This document shows positions 1 through 6,801 of a stretch of DNA of 7,874 nt, in pieces. The position numbers and the translations under genes were made by a program. Source of the DNA: Ferruginibacter sp050611725 (GTDB taxonomy: Bacteria; Bacteroidota; Bacteroidia; Chitinophagales; Chitinophagaceae); the NCBI RefSeq assembly GCF_050611725.1, contig NZ_JBODJB010000002.1, positions 1 to 7,874 on the forward strand, read 5' to 3'. The notes beneath the pieces were generated by a model. It was not told the DNA's origin. It did not search any database and saw nothing but the letters and a program-made list of their open reading frames with translations. Position 1 is the first letter of the stretch; every line of letters begins with the position of its first letter.

Positions 1-456
1 ACCGAATCCGTTATCGTTGATACCATTTTCCTGCCATGAAGCTCTGATCGTTTGTGTACTTGCTACTGGTAAAGCCAACATTCTCCAACCTCTGTTCAAT
101 TGTTGGGTTGTAAATCTTTCGGCTATTACATTGGTTGCACCTGTGATGCTACCACCACCCGTGATCGCTCCTACTGAACCTGTACCATCTGTAGTAGATT
201 GAAGTACTAACGGGCTACCGTTCAAATTAACTGTACCACCGGTAACTTTTAATTCAACACCCGGGCCAATTACCAAAGTATCTCCTGCACCACCGCTAAA
301 GTTTAATGTACCGGTAATATCAAGATCAGCATCTATGGTTACTTTACCATGACCCGATGGAATTGTTATAGTTGTGCCGGCTGTTGGAACTGTTCCACAT
401 TGCCAGTTAGCAGGGTTGCTGAAATCACCGTTTGTACCAACATAAAGACCACAGTC
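1..456 (-). other. Beta-helix-like segment running off the left edge (residues 2116-2267)
   Basis: It starts F-S-N-P-A-N-W-Q-C-G-T-V-P-T-A-G, the common 'A-N-W ... G-x-V-P' entry to a right-handed beta-helix-like module in T9SS-exported proteins. Short hydrophobic strands with I-T-I-P-S-G-H, L-N-F-S-G-G-A and L-V-I-G-P-G-V-E-L follow. After G-G-G-S-I-T-G comes E-R-F-T ... R-G-W-R-M-L-A-L-P-V, a motif that in related proteins precedes a long C-terminal region ending in a sorting tail. That tail is expected beyond the window but not seen. Cys2117 and Cys2132 could pair. Confidence 0.6.
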
Positions 457-3400
457 TAATACAAAACTTGCTGCAATTGTATGGTTAGTTGTTATGTTAG
501 TAAATGTATAAGATGTAACTGCACCTACTGAAACACCATCAACTAATACATCCGCTACTTTATAACCTGAACTTGGTGTTATTGTATAAGTTTGATTACT
601 TCCCTTTGTAGGGTTAATTTCACCTGATGGAGATATGGTACCGTTAGAGCCGGCTGATGCAGTGATAGATTTTGTCATTACATAAAATGCTGCATTTTTC
701 ATAACTAACAAACCATTTGCACTCATACTTTCCGGACTTGCAGCTAATGCAATCGTCATATATTTACTCAAACTATTTGCACCTGAAGTATTCAATTCCA
801 AAATTGAAACGGCATTGCTTGGCGAATTAGCACGGTTGTTTGCGATCAGTCGCTGAGTTTGACCAGCCGGTGCAGCCGGGCCTTCAACCCATCTGATTTG
901 ACCTGTAGCAGTTGCCAGTGTAACATTACTGCCACTAAAAGTAGCACCCGAGAAAATAGCATGAGTATTGAACCCAGAATTAACCGTAACAGAAAGATCT
1001 GTGCCAGTAACCCCATTTTGAGGAGAACCGGCAGGCCAGCCTGTTTTACCATACATAAACCCTTTAGAATTTAATATTGGCATAACTCCAATGTATCTAC
1101 CTAATCTTTCATAAGCAAGGGTACCGCTACCAACTGCTTCATGCATATAAACAATATCATAATTGTTTTTAAGATCTAACATTTGAGCAGCAGTATCACC
1201 TGCAGCGGTTGCTGCAGTAAGAGTTGTAATATCAAAATACTGCTCAAACTCAGTATATATCTTATCTATGCCCTTTGGAGCATTTGTACTTGTATATAAG
1301 AACGCCATTTTCTTAGCAGCAGGATCTTTTACAATAATTGTATCCGAAACAGTTGCATTTGCTGTTCCCGAAGGACCTACTACCGTTAAAGTATAACCGT
1401 AAACAGCAGGATAAGTTGTTTCTGTACCCGGTGTACCGCTTATGGTACCCGTTCCACTATTAAATGTAACACCCGTTGGTAACGGAGTTGCAGTTGCACT
1501 GGTAACACCACCGGTAATAGTATAAACAACATTAGTAATTGCAGTACCGGCTTTCACTACCTGTGTAGAAGGGCCCGAACTTAATGCAATAGCTGGTGCA
1601 GCTTTACCCGTTACATCAAAACTATTAGATGCGCCTGATGCTGTTAATGAAACAGTACCGCTATTATCACCGGTTCCGGATGTAGGATTATATCTTATAT
1701 ATAAGGTAGCGTTTGTTATAGAACCACCAGTTTGTGTTAGAGTTGCTGTTGTTGCCCAATCCGATCCGTTATTTGTACTACTTACCTGGAATGGAGCACC
1801 AACTGAAACACTTACATTATTAATTAAGTTAGCTGCATTTACTGTTTTCGTTTGTACAGTAGAAGCAGTCCAACCTGTAACATTAAAGTTAAGTGTCGTA
1901 GCACTATTAAGAGAAATACTAGGTACAGCATTCACTACAGTAACCGTATAATCATGCGTTGTAACTCCATCCTGAGCCGTTACAGTAAACACAACCGGGT
2001 TAGTAAAATCAACCGCACCTGTTGGAGCATAAGTAGCCGCAGCAGATACAGTAATACTTGGCGTTAATGCTGTTAAATTAGTACCATAAGGCATCGTAAC
2101 CGAAATATTATCTCCGGAAATATTAGAACTAATCTGTCCTGAAATAGTAAATGCTGAAATATTAGCTTCTGAACTTAATGCCGTTGTAACATTTACTGTA
2201 TATGTTTTTGTAGTAGCTTCATCTTCAGCAGTAACCGTATAATTTACAGGCGAGTTGAAGTTTTGTGCCACACCACTATTAGGTACTACTGTTGCGTTTG
2301 CATTGCCCAAAGTAATCGTTGGGATAAGTGCAGACAAGTCTGTACCATCAGGAAGGGATACTGAAATTGTATTATTAAGATTATCTATTGTACCGCTATT
2401 AGCTCCAAAAGCAAAACTACTAATAGTTGCGTCGGTACTATATGTTTTTGCAGTTACAACTATTGAACCCGATAATGTTGCACAGTTACCATCTCTAATG
2501 GTATATGGATAGGTTTTAGGCGTAGCAAACTTAGCAAGTGTACCTGATATAGTTAATACCTGACTACTTACATTAGTGCTAATTCCACTAGGAATACCAT
2601 CTCCCCAGGTAATTGAAGGATTACCTGATCCGGTTGAATAAGTAATATTTGTAATTGCAGATTGCTGCTGAAGAGTCTGAGCGTCTGTACCACTTGCTGA
2701 AGTTCTACTTAGTGGTGCATTTGGAATTGTATAGGTGGCATCAACTAAGAATGCATTACCACCACCAGATCCGGTAGAGATTACAATTGTTGTAGAACTA
2801 GTTGAATTTAATGTCAGGGTTGTTGAAGTTAAACATGCTGTACTACCACCACTTCCAGGGAAAGTTACCGTAGTTGAACCCGTTGCCCCGCCACTTGCAA
2901 CAATGTTTACAATTCTACCATTACCGGATGCAGCAAAACGACCAGAGAAAGTGCCCAAACCATTCGGGAATACCATTGTAACAATGCTAGCTGTATTATT
3001 TGGAAGCGTTATTTTATTTGCTGTACCACAACCGTTTGTATTATTTAATGCATAAGCTCCCGTAATAGATGTTATAACAGGATATGCAGCAATCAATGTT
3101 GCAGTTGTTGAGTATGATCCTACATTTATAGTAGTAGAAGTAGATGGAGATGGTACCGTAACTGTTACAGTATAAACCTTTGTTGTAACTCCATCCTGAG
3201 CAGTTACAGTATAGTTAACAGGAGAACAGAAACCTTGAGCTATTCCTGAGTTTGGAGAAACAGTAGCACCCGATGCTAATACAATTGTAGGTGTTAAACT
3301 TGACCTATCTGCAAAAGTAGAAAGAGCAACTGTTATTGTTCCTGCTCCATCATTTATAGTACCTGCTGTTCCATTAATGGTAAAGCTGGTTATAGTAGCC

Positions 3401-6400
3401 ACATTACTCAACGTAGATATATTTGCAGAATTCGCCGATTGAGCAGAGGTAATATATTTGGTGCCATTACCAACAGCAGTTACTCTATAATAGTAACTTG
3501 TTCCTGCTGTTAAGCCTGTAACAGATGTACTAGTAGAATTGGCTGCTATACTTGTAAGGGTTGAAACAACTGAATTATCTGATGTTTTGTAAACAGTTAC
3601 TGTGTAACTGCTTTCATTAGAAACATCTGCCCATCTTGCTGTAAAGCTTGTACCGGTAGCACTTGTACCACCTAGGGTTACACTTGGAGCAGATAATACT
3701 AAAGAAATGGTTACAGTATAATTTTGAGTAGAACCATCTTCTGCTGTAACAGTGTAGGTTGCATCATTCGTAAAGTCATTAGAAACTCCTGATAATGGGC
3801 TTACTGTAGCGAGCGCTGAAACAGCAATTGTTGGAGACAATGCTGCCAGATTATTACCTGCCGGTACAGTTGCGGTAATAGTATTAGAACCAATAGTTGC
3901 TGTAACGCCTGCTATAACAAAAGATGTAATAGATTTTGCTGTACTGGCAGCTGCTTTAGTAATAGTTACCGTGTAATCTTTAGTACTACCATCTTCCGCA
4001 GTCACGGTATATATTACATTGCTACTAAAGTTTTGAGCACCTGAAGGAGTGTAACCTTGAGCCAATGCGGAAATTGCAACCGTTGGTGTTTGACTTGTAA
4101 GATTGGTTGCAAATGGTACAGTTGCTGTAACAGTATTAGAACCAATAGTTGCTGTAACGCCTGCTATAACAAATGATGTAATATCTTTTGCCGTACTCAA
4201 TGTACGAATGGTTGCAGAAGCACTTGATTCATCTGAATTAAGTGTTGTTGGCGTTCCAACAGCAGTTACTTTATATGTATAAGTTGTATTATTAGTTAAT
4301 CCGGTGATCACTGTACTTGAAGCAGGGGCGGTAATACCACTAACTGTAGTTTGTAAAACACCTGATAAATACGTTTTAACTGTGTAGCTCGTTGCACCTG
4401 TAACTTCAGTCCAATTAGCAGTAAACCCAACTCCGGTAGGAGCTGTAGCGCCTGTTGGCGAAGGTACTGTAAGCCTAACTGTTAATGTTCCTGTTAAAGC
4501 AGTTGAATAAGTTACACCATCTGTTGATGCGATGCTATAACCGTATACACCGGATACTGTAGGCGTTCCTGAGAATGTAACAGGACCTGCGCCACTATTA
4601 TCGTCAACAGTAATACCTGTTGGAGGCGTAGTTGATGAAGCAGTGCCTGACCAGGTTACTTCTGCAGCTGTAGCTGAACCATCCCATGTATATACGATAT
4701 TGCCGATTGCAATACCTGCAACAACAGTTTGTACATTTGAGCCACTGGTTAAAGTAAGTGTAGGGCTTGAGGCAGAGCTGATTGTTATTGCTCCTGAAAC
4801 AGGGCTTGTAACCATTCCGCATGGAGATTCTCCATATATTTCGCAATAATAATAAGTTGTTCCTTCTACATCAGTTGGTGGTGTATAAGTTGAACCATCT
4901 CCACCTACTTCAATCAATGTAGGATCGCTACCATCCGGATTCGGAGAACTGTACCATTGATAAGTTGGACCTGTTCCGATAACGTTTACGGATAGATCTG
5001 TAGGAGTTTGTCCTACAACATATCCTGCACCTGAAAGTTGATATGAATTAAGTACTATTGCTGAAACAACATTTACGGTAACACTTATTGCATTATTACC
5101 AACAGGAGCCGTACATGGTGCTGAGCCACCTTCTGCTCTTACATAATAAGTTGTAGTAGTGGTTGGTGATACTGATAATGTACCGTCTAAACCTGAACCT
5201 GTATTATTTACCGGAACAGGAGTAGTGAATGCACTATTTGTGTACCATTTCCAAGAAGCTCCAGATGCCAATGTACCACCTGTTTGACTTAAGGTTGTAC
5301 TTGTTCCGCTACATATAGTAGTTGACGTAGCTCCTAAAGTTTGGCCGGCAACTGAAGAACCAGTAGTTACAGTTACCGTAACACTTTTTGTATTATCTCC
5401 AACATTAGCAGTACAAGGAGATCCTGTTGAACTCTCTGCTCGTACATAATAAGTTGTAGATGCTGCCGATAAATTGTTTAACACCAAAGTACCCGGCGAA
5501 CCAGTACCTGTACCAACCAAAGTGGTATAACTTGCATCAGAATACCATTTCCAGCTTGCCCCCGTACCTAAGGTACCACCTGTTTGGCTTAATGTTGTTG
5601 TATTTGTTCCACTACATAAAGAAGTGCTGGTAGCAGATACATTTGTTGCTGCAGTAGATACAGTATTTATTGTAAGACTATTAGATGCCGGAGTTGTGCT
5701 GGCACAACCAGCAGATGTATAACCAACAGTAACAGTTTTATTACCGGCTGTTAACCAATTCAATGTTACTGTATTGCTTCCTGAACCTATTCCACCTGAA
5801 GTAATATTATAATCTGTTCCTGCTGTACCGGTCACAGACCATACATAATTTGTCATACTGGCCTGTGTTGTATAGGTTGCACTATACGGAGCACATTGAG
5901 GACCCGTAGGAGAAGCGGTGAATGTTGGTGTAGGTGGTGTACATGAAGACGTAATTGTAATTTTGAAATTATCGAATAAAAAAGCATCACTATTACTTGT
6001 AGTTTTTCTTTGATAAAAACCAAATACAGCCATTGCTGTAGAAGTATACGTATTATCTACTGTAGAAGTGCCCACTTGATTAATCGTGCCTCCGGCGGGA
6101 TCAGCTAAAGAAGCACCATCATCTCTAAAATATAAAGACCATTTACCATCTGTAGGGTTATAAGTCACTTTAAAACTGGCATAGTTAGCAGTTGCTGATA
6201 AAGCACCAGTTGTGGTTCCAATTAAAGTATAATCTCCAGCGGTTGTAGAAGTAACCCCATTTGCAAAACGGTACAAAGAATATGTAGTAGTACTAGTTTG
6301 TGCAACCATATAACCAGTGGTTCCAGCGGCTGTTATAGAAGCACTACTTGCACAAAGAATTGTTGCGATGTAGCGACCATTTGAAGTACTAAAATAAGTA

Positions 6401-6801
6401 CCATTGGTTGCGTTAGCTTTTTGCATATTAAATGTCCAAGTAACCAAGCCTGTACTTGAAGCCAATTTTCGATCGCTAGGAAATGGACTTGTTAAATTAG
6501 AATATGAATAAGTTACACCCTGACTAGCACTTTGATTTGAACCATTAGTACCTAAAACCAATGATCCTGAAGTAAGTCTAACCTGATTATTACCATTTGT
6601 AGTATTGGTATAGGTATAAACAGCTGATGGGCTAGTAGAAGCTAAACCAAAAGTATTGCCGGATGTTGAAGTTGGTAAAGTACCACTAGTTACAGATCCA
6701 CTAAAATCATCGGTAAACACAGTTGTTTGTGCACTGGCGCTAACAGCAAATAGAGTCGCAATCAAGGGCAACAGGCATGCATACAGCAATTTCTTAAACA
6801 T
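1..6801 (-). CDS. Giant multidomain secreted surface protein (adhesin-like), 3' end beyond the window
   Basis: This is one open frame of 2267 codons with no stop from 6801 to the left edge; I read every line of it in frame. The product is rich in Thr, Ser, Val, Ala and Gly and poor in Lys, as expected for an extracellular beta-sandwich protein. Modules in order: signal peptide 1-24; LamG-like 26-286; PKD-like 287-380; Ig-like 381-679 (three); putative-Ig 680-779; FN3 780-867; DUF5018-like 870-951 and 954-1033; FN3 1038-1130; DUF5018-like 1133-1217; unclassified 1218-1363; putative-Ig 1364-1452; DUF5018-like 1454-1539 and 1546-1624; beta-sandwich 1625-1733; putative-Ig 1734-1827; ThuA-like alpha/beta 1828-2044; InlB-like repeat 2045-2115; beta-helix-like 2116 onward. 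Likely Sec-exported and then sent to the surface by T9SS, though the C-terminal tail is out of view. No enzyme motif is evident; adhesion or glycan binding is inferred. An in-frame ATG at 6882 is an alternative start; 6801 is preferred because it gives a textbook signal peptide. Confidence 0.96.
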   Translation of the reverse strand, partial: MFKKLLYACLLPLIATLFAVSASAQTTVFTDDFSGSVTSGTLPTSTSGNTFGLASTSPSAVYTYTNTTNGNNQVRLTSGSLVLGTNGSNQSASQGVTYSYSNLTSPFPSDRKLASSTGLVTWTFNMQKANATNGTYFSTSNGRYIATILCASSASITAAGTTGYMVAQTSTTTYSLYRFANGVTSTTAGDYTLIGTTTGALSATANYASFKVTYNPTDGKWSLYFRDDGASLADPAGGTINQVGTSTVDNTYTSTAMAVFGFYQRKTTSNSDAFLFDNFKITITSSCTPPTPTFTASPTGPQCAPYSATYTTQASMTNYVWSVTGTAGTDYNITSGGIGSGSNTVTLNWLTAGNKTVTVGYTSAGCASTTPASNSLTINTVSTAATNVSATSTSLCSGTNTTTLSQTGGTLGTGASWKWYSDASYTTLVGTGTGSPGTLVLNNLSAASTTYYVRAESSTGSPCTANVGDNTKSVTVTVTTGSSVAGQTLGATSTTICSGTSTTLSQTGGTLASGASWKWYTNSAFTTPVPVNNTGSGLDGTLSVSPTTTTTYYVRAEGGSAPCTAPVGNNAISVTVNVVSAIVLNSYQLSGAGYVVGQTPTDLSVNVIGTGPTYQWYSSPNPDGSDPTLIEVGGDGSTYTPPTDVEGTTYYYCEIYGESPCGMVTSPVSGAITISSASSPTLTLTSGSNVQTVVAGIAIGNIVYTWDGSATAAEVTWSGTASSTTPPTGITVDDNSGAGPVTFSGTPTVSGVYGYSIASTDGVTYSTALTGTLTVRLTVPSPTGATAPTGVGFTANWTEVTGATSYTVKTYLSGVLQTTVSGITAPASSTVITGLTNNTTYTYKVTAVGTPTTLNSDESSASATIRTLSTAKDITSFVIAGVTATIGSNTVTATVPFATNLTSQTPTVAISALAQGYTPSGAQNFSSNVIYTVTAEDGSTKDYTVTITKAAASTAKSITSFVIAGVTATIGSNTITATVPAGNNLAALSPTIAVSALATVSPLSGVSNDFTNDATYTVTAEDGSTQNYTVTISLVLSAPSVTLGGTSATGTSFTARWADVSNESSYTVTVYKTSDNSVVSTLTSIAANSTSTSVTGLTAGTSYYYRVTAVGNGTKYITSAQSANSANISTLSNVATITSFTINGTAGTINDGAGTITVALSTFADRSSLTPTIVLASGATVSPNSGIAQGFCSPVNYTVTAQDGVTTKVYTVTVTVPSPSTSTTINVGSYSTTATLIAAYPVITSITGAYALNNTNGCGTANKITLPNNTASIVTMVFPNGLGTFSGRFAASGNGRIVNIVASGGATGSTTVTFPGSGGSTACLTSTTLTLNSTSSTTIVISTGSGGGNAFLVDATYTIPNAPLSRTSASGTDAQTLQQQSAITNITYSTGSGNPSITWGDGIPSGISTNVSSQVLTISGTLAKFATPKTYPYTIRDGNCATLSGSIVVTAKTYSTDATISSFAFGANSGTIDNLNNTISVSLPDGTDLSALIPTITLGNANATVVPNSGVAQNFNSPVNYTVTAEDEATTKTYTVNVTTALSSEANISAFTISGQISSNISGDNISVTMPYGTNLTALTPSITVSAAATYAPTGAVDFTNPVVFTVTAQDGVTTHDYTVTVVNAVPSISLNSATTLNFNVTGWTASTVQTKTVNAANLINNVSVSVGAPFQVSSTNNGSDWATTATLTQTGGSITNATLYIRYNPTSGTGDNSGTVSLTASGASNSFDVTGKAAPAIALSSGPSTQVVKAGTAITNVVYTITGGVTSATATPLPTGVTFNSGTGTISGTPGTETTYPAVYGYTLTVVGPSGTANATVSDTIIVKDPAAKKMAFLYTSTNAPKGIDKIYTEFEQYFDITTLTAATAAGDTAAQMLDLKNNYDIVYMHEAVGSGTLAYERLGRYIGVMPILNSKGFMYGKTGWPAGSPQNGVTGTDLSVTVNSGFNTHAIFSGATFSGSNVTLATATGQIRWVEGPAAPAGQTQRLIANNRANSPSNAVSILELNTSGANSLSKYMTIALAASPESMSANGLLVMKNAAFYVMTKSITASAGSNGTISPSGEINPTKGSNQTYTITPSSGYKVADVLVDGVSVGAVTSYTFTNITTNHTIAASFVLDCGLYVGTNGDFSNPANWQCGTVPTAGTTITIPSGHGKVTIDADLDITGTLNFSGGAGDTLVIGPGVELKVTGGTVNLNGSPLVLQSTTDGTGSVGAITGGGSITGATNVIAERFTTQQLNRGWRMLALPVASTQTIRASWQENGINDNGFG
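457..669 (-). other. InlB B-like bacterial repeat domain (residues 2045-2115)
   Basis: The pattern is I-T-A-S-A-G-S-N-G-T-I-S-P-S-G, then Y-T-I-T-P-S-S-G-Y-K-V-A-D-V-L-V-D-G, S-Y-T-F-T-N-I-T and H-T-I-A-A-S-F. This is the characteristic signature of the divergent InlB B-repeat (Flg_new_2-like) family, a small beta-grasp-like spacer common in bacterial surface proteins. Confidence 0.9.
670..1320 (-). other. ThuA / class I amidotransferase-like alpha/beta domain (residues 1828-2044)
   Basis: This is the only stretch with alternating strands and amphipathic helices. K-K-M-A-F-L-Y is strand 1. A helix spans about 1843-1855 (Y-T-E-F-E-Q-Y-F), followed by Y-D-I-V-Y-M-H-E (1881-1888), G-V-M-P-I-L-N and G-F-M-Y-G-K-T-G-W. 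Then comes a loop with N-T-H-A-I-F-S-G, equivalent to the 'H-P-I-x-x-G' loop of ThuA-like proteins. It ends with A-V-S-I-L-E-L-N, K-Y-M-T-I-A-L and the helix G-L-L-V-M-K-N-A-A-F-Y-V-M. There is no Cys in the domain, so amidotransferase chemistry is excluded; it may bind a sugar or be structural. The fold call is inference from layout. Confidence 0.5.
1321..1929 (-). other. Beta-sandwich domain and putative-Ig copy 3 (residues 1625-1827)
   Basis: Residues 1625-1733 follow the common Bacteroidota layout L-N-F-N-V-T-G-W, V-S-V-G-A-P-F-Q-V-S, A-T-L-Y-I-R-Y-N-P and S-G-T-V-S-L-T-A-S-G-A-S, a non-catalytic Ig-like surface module. Residues 1734-1827 are the third putative-Ig copy (S-T-Q-V-V-K-A-G-T-A-I-T-N-V-V-Y-T, L-P-T-G-V-T-F, T-I-S-G-T-P). 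It leads directly into the alpha/beta domain. Confidence 0.6.
1930..2712 (-). other. Putative-Ig copy 2 and DUF5018-like repeats 4 and 5 (residues 1364-1624)
   Basis: Residues 1364-1452 repeat the putative-Ig pattern (D-A-Q-T-L ... I-T-N-I-T-Y-S, I-P-S-G-I, I-S-G-T-L, Y-P-Y-T-I). Repeat 4 (1454-1539) opens D-A-T-I-S-S-F-A-F and closes N-Y-T-V-T-A-E-D-E-A-T-T-K-T-Y-T-V. Repeat 5 (1546-1624) opens A-N-I-S-A-F-T-I-S-G and closes F-T-V-T-A-Q-D-G-V-T-T-H-D-Y-T-V. Both are clearly DUF5018-like but diverged from copies 1 and 2. Confidence 0.65.
2713..3150 (-). other. Unclassified Gly/Thr/Ser-rich beta segment (residues 1218-1363)
   Basis: I do not recognise this segment. It contains N-G-C-G-T (Cys near 1257), a V-F-P-N-G-L-G-T-F-S-G-R-F strand, a G-S-G-G-S-T-A-C-L-T turn with a second Cys, and a closing F-L-V-D-A-T-Y-T-I. 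The two Cys could pair, and the alternating pattern suggests a beta sandwich. It sits between DUF5018-like repeats 3 and 4 and may be a functional insertion in the stalk. Confidence 0.4.
3151..3405 (-). other. DUF5018-like repeat 3 (residues 1133-1217)
   Basis: This copy begins V-A-T-I-T-S-F-T-I-N-G and ends V-N-Y-T-V-T-A-Q-D-G-V-T-T-K-V-Y-T-V-T-V. It has Q for E in the closing motif, and Cys1192 in the F-C-S-P segment where other copies have N-S-P or T-N-P. It is more diverged than copies 1 and 2. Confidence 0.7.
3412..3690 (-). other. Second FN3 domain (residues 1038-1130)
   Basis: The fibronectin type III signature is visible: P-S-V-T opening, F-T-A-R-W-A-D-V strand, S-Y-T-V-T-V-Y, and G-L-T-A-G-T-S-Y-Y-Y-R-V-T-A-V, closing with S-A-N-I-S-T. 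It interrupts the DUF5018-like array between copies 2 and 3. Its likely role is as a spacer or binding module. Confidence 0.8.
3880..3930. repeat. Direct DNA repeat within DUF5018-like module 2 (copy A)
   Basis: Bases 3880-3921 are identical to 4132-4173, and after one mismatch the match continues to 3930/4182. The offset is 252 bp, exactly 84 codons, so the repeat reflects duplication of a whole protein module. It encodes the I-T-S-F-V-I-A-G-V-T-A-T-I-G-S-N-T strand region. Confidence 0.9.
4132..4182. repeat. Direct DNA repeat within DUF5018-like module 1 (copy B)
   Basis: Partner of 3880-3930. The 42-bp exact run plus a 51-bp near-exact match is far above what conserved amino acids alone would force, because synonymous third positions match too. 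It could support unequal recombination that changes repeat number. Confidence 0.9.
4201..4764 (-). other. Putative-Ig (He_PIG-like) module and first FN3 domain (residues 680-867)
   Basis: Residues 680-779 carry the pattern S-G-x-x-x-Q-x-V ... I-x-N-I-V-Y-T-W, then P-P-T-G-I-T-V and F-S-G-T-P-T-V-S-G-V-Y-G-Y, which resembles putative-Ig/cadherin-like modules. Two related copies lie at residues 1364-1452 and 1734-1827. Residues 780-867 are a fibronectin type III domain: F-T-A-N-W-T-E-V, S-Y-T-V-K-T-Y and the hallmark L-T-N-N-T-T-Y-T-Y-K-V-T-A-V are all visible. Confidence 0.7.
5132..5156. repeat. Direct DNA repeat in tandem Ig-like modules (copy in module 2)
   Basis: This 25-bp stretch matches 5435-5459 except for one base (t for g at the eighth position). 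The 303-bp offset equals 101 codons, the period of the two Ig-like copies. It encodes the T-Y-Y-V-R-A-E strand. Confidence 0.75.
5435..5459. repeat. Direct DNA repeat in tandem Ig-like modules (copy in module 1)
   Basis: Partner of 5132-5156, 303 bp away. Further shorter matches (for example tgtttg-cttaa near 5281 and 5581) confirm that the whole Ig-like module was duplicated and then diverged with small indels. Confidence 0.75.
5944..6726 (-). other. LamG/concanavalin-like jelly-roll domain (residues 26-286)
   Basis: The domain opens with a T-V-F-T-D-D-F-S-G motif and closes with D-A-F-L-F-D-N-F-K-I-T, the paired 'DDF...FDNF' hallmark of concanavalin A-like jelly-roll modules in secreted Bacteroidota proteins. 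Near residues 205-220 it carries a W-S-L-Y-F-R-D-D-G strand, also typical of this fold. Such modules often bind glycans or host or environmental polymers. The fold assignment is by pattern only, and ligand and metal sites cannot be read with certainty. Confidence 0.7.
6730..6801 (-). other. Signal peptide of the giant protein (residues 1-24)
   Basis: The N-terminus has a short basic n-region (MFKK), a hydrophobic core from about Leu5 to Val20, and a small-residue c-region ending S-A-S-A before Gln25. This gives a typical Sec signal peptidase I site, A24|Q25, as is common in Bacteroidota secreted proteins. Cys9 is too close to the N-terminus, and is preceded by L-Y-A, so it is not a convincing lipobox. 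Confidence 0.9.

Larger units (their letters stand above)
3703..4194 (-). other. Tandem DUF5018-like repeats 1 and 2 (residues 870-951 and 954-1033)
   Basis: Both copies share the order I-T-S-F-V-I-A-G-V-T-A-T-I-G-S-N-T, then T-A-T-V-P, a central L-x-P-T-[IV]-A-[IV]-S-A-L-A strand, and a closing Y-T-V-T-A-E-D-G-S-T-x-[DN]-Y-T-V-T-I. The last motif is characteristic of the DUF5018 family found in secreted Bacteroidota proteins, whose function is unknown. The two copies are 84 residues apart and nearly identical in their first third, also at DNA level, so the duplication is recent or maintained by gene conversion. Confidence 0.75.
4765..5943 (-). other. PKD-like domain and three Ig-like domains (residues 287-679)
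   Basis: Residues 287-380 look PKD-like (V-W-S-V-T-G core; Cys303 and Cys366 could pair). Residues 381-480 and 481-581 are tandem copies of one Ig-like module: each has an L/I-C-S-G-T strand (Cys396, Cys497), a G-A-S-W-K-W-Y core, a T-Y-Y-V-R-A-E strand and a P-C-T-A motif (Cys463, Cys563), so each can form one disulfide. Residues 582-679 form a third, diverged copy with Y-Q-W-Y and T-Y-Y-Y-C-E-I. This type is common in gliding-motility and T9SS-exported proteins and serves mainly as a rigid stalk or binding surface. Domain edges are approximate. Confidence 0.75.

Noticed and set aside
17..202. Short plus-strand open frame at the left edge
   Set aside because: It overlaps the giant minus-strand gene in full; its composition is the complement of Thr/Gly/Val codons and it shows no domain.
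2735..3055. Plus-strand open frame of 106 codons rich in Pro and Val
   Set aside because: It is antisense to the giant gene; the Val/Pro bias is what complemented Gly, Thr and Asn codons give. There is no start context of its own.
3880..4182. CRISPR or mobile element as the cause of the direct repeats
   Set aside because: The repeats are in frame, encode the same protein strand, and have no short regular spacers, terminal inverted repeats or transposase.
4604..4849. Overlapping frames on both strands
   Set aside because: Both shadow the continuous frame of the giant protein, which here encodes a recognisable putative-Ig and Ig-like boundary.
6766..6801. Lipoprotein signal in the giant protein (L-Y-A-C at residues 6-9)
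   Set aside because: The Cys is only the ninth residue, leaving no hydrophobic core before it, and Tyr does not fit the lipobox; a standard A-S-A|Q site follows.
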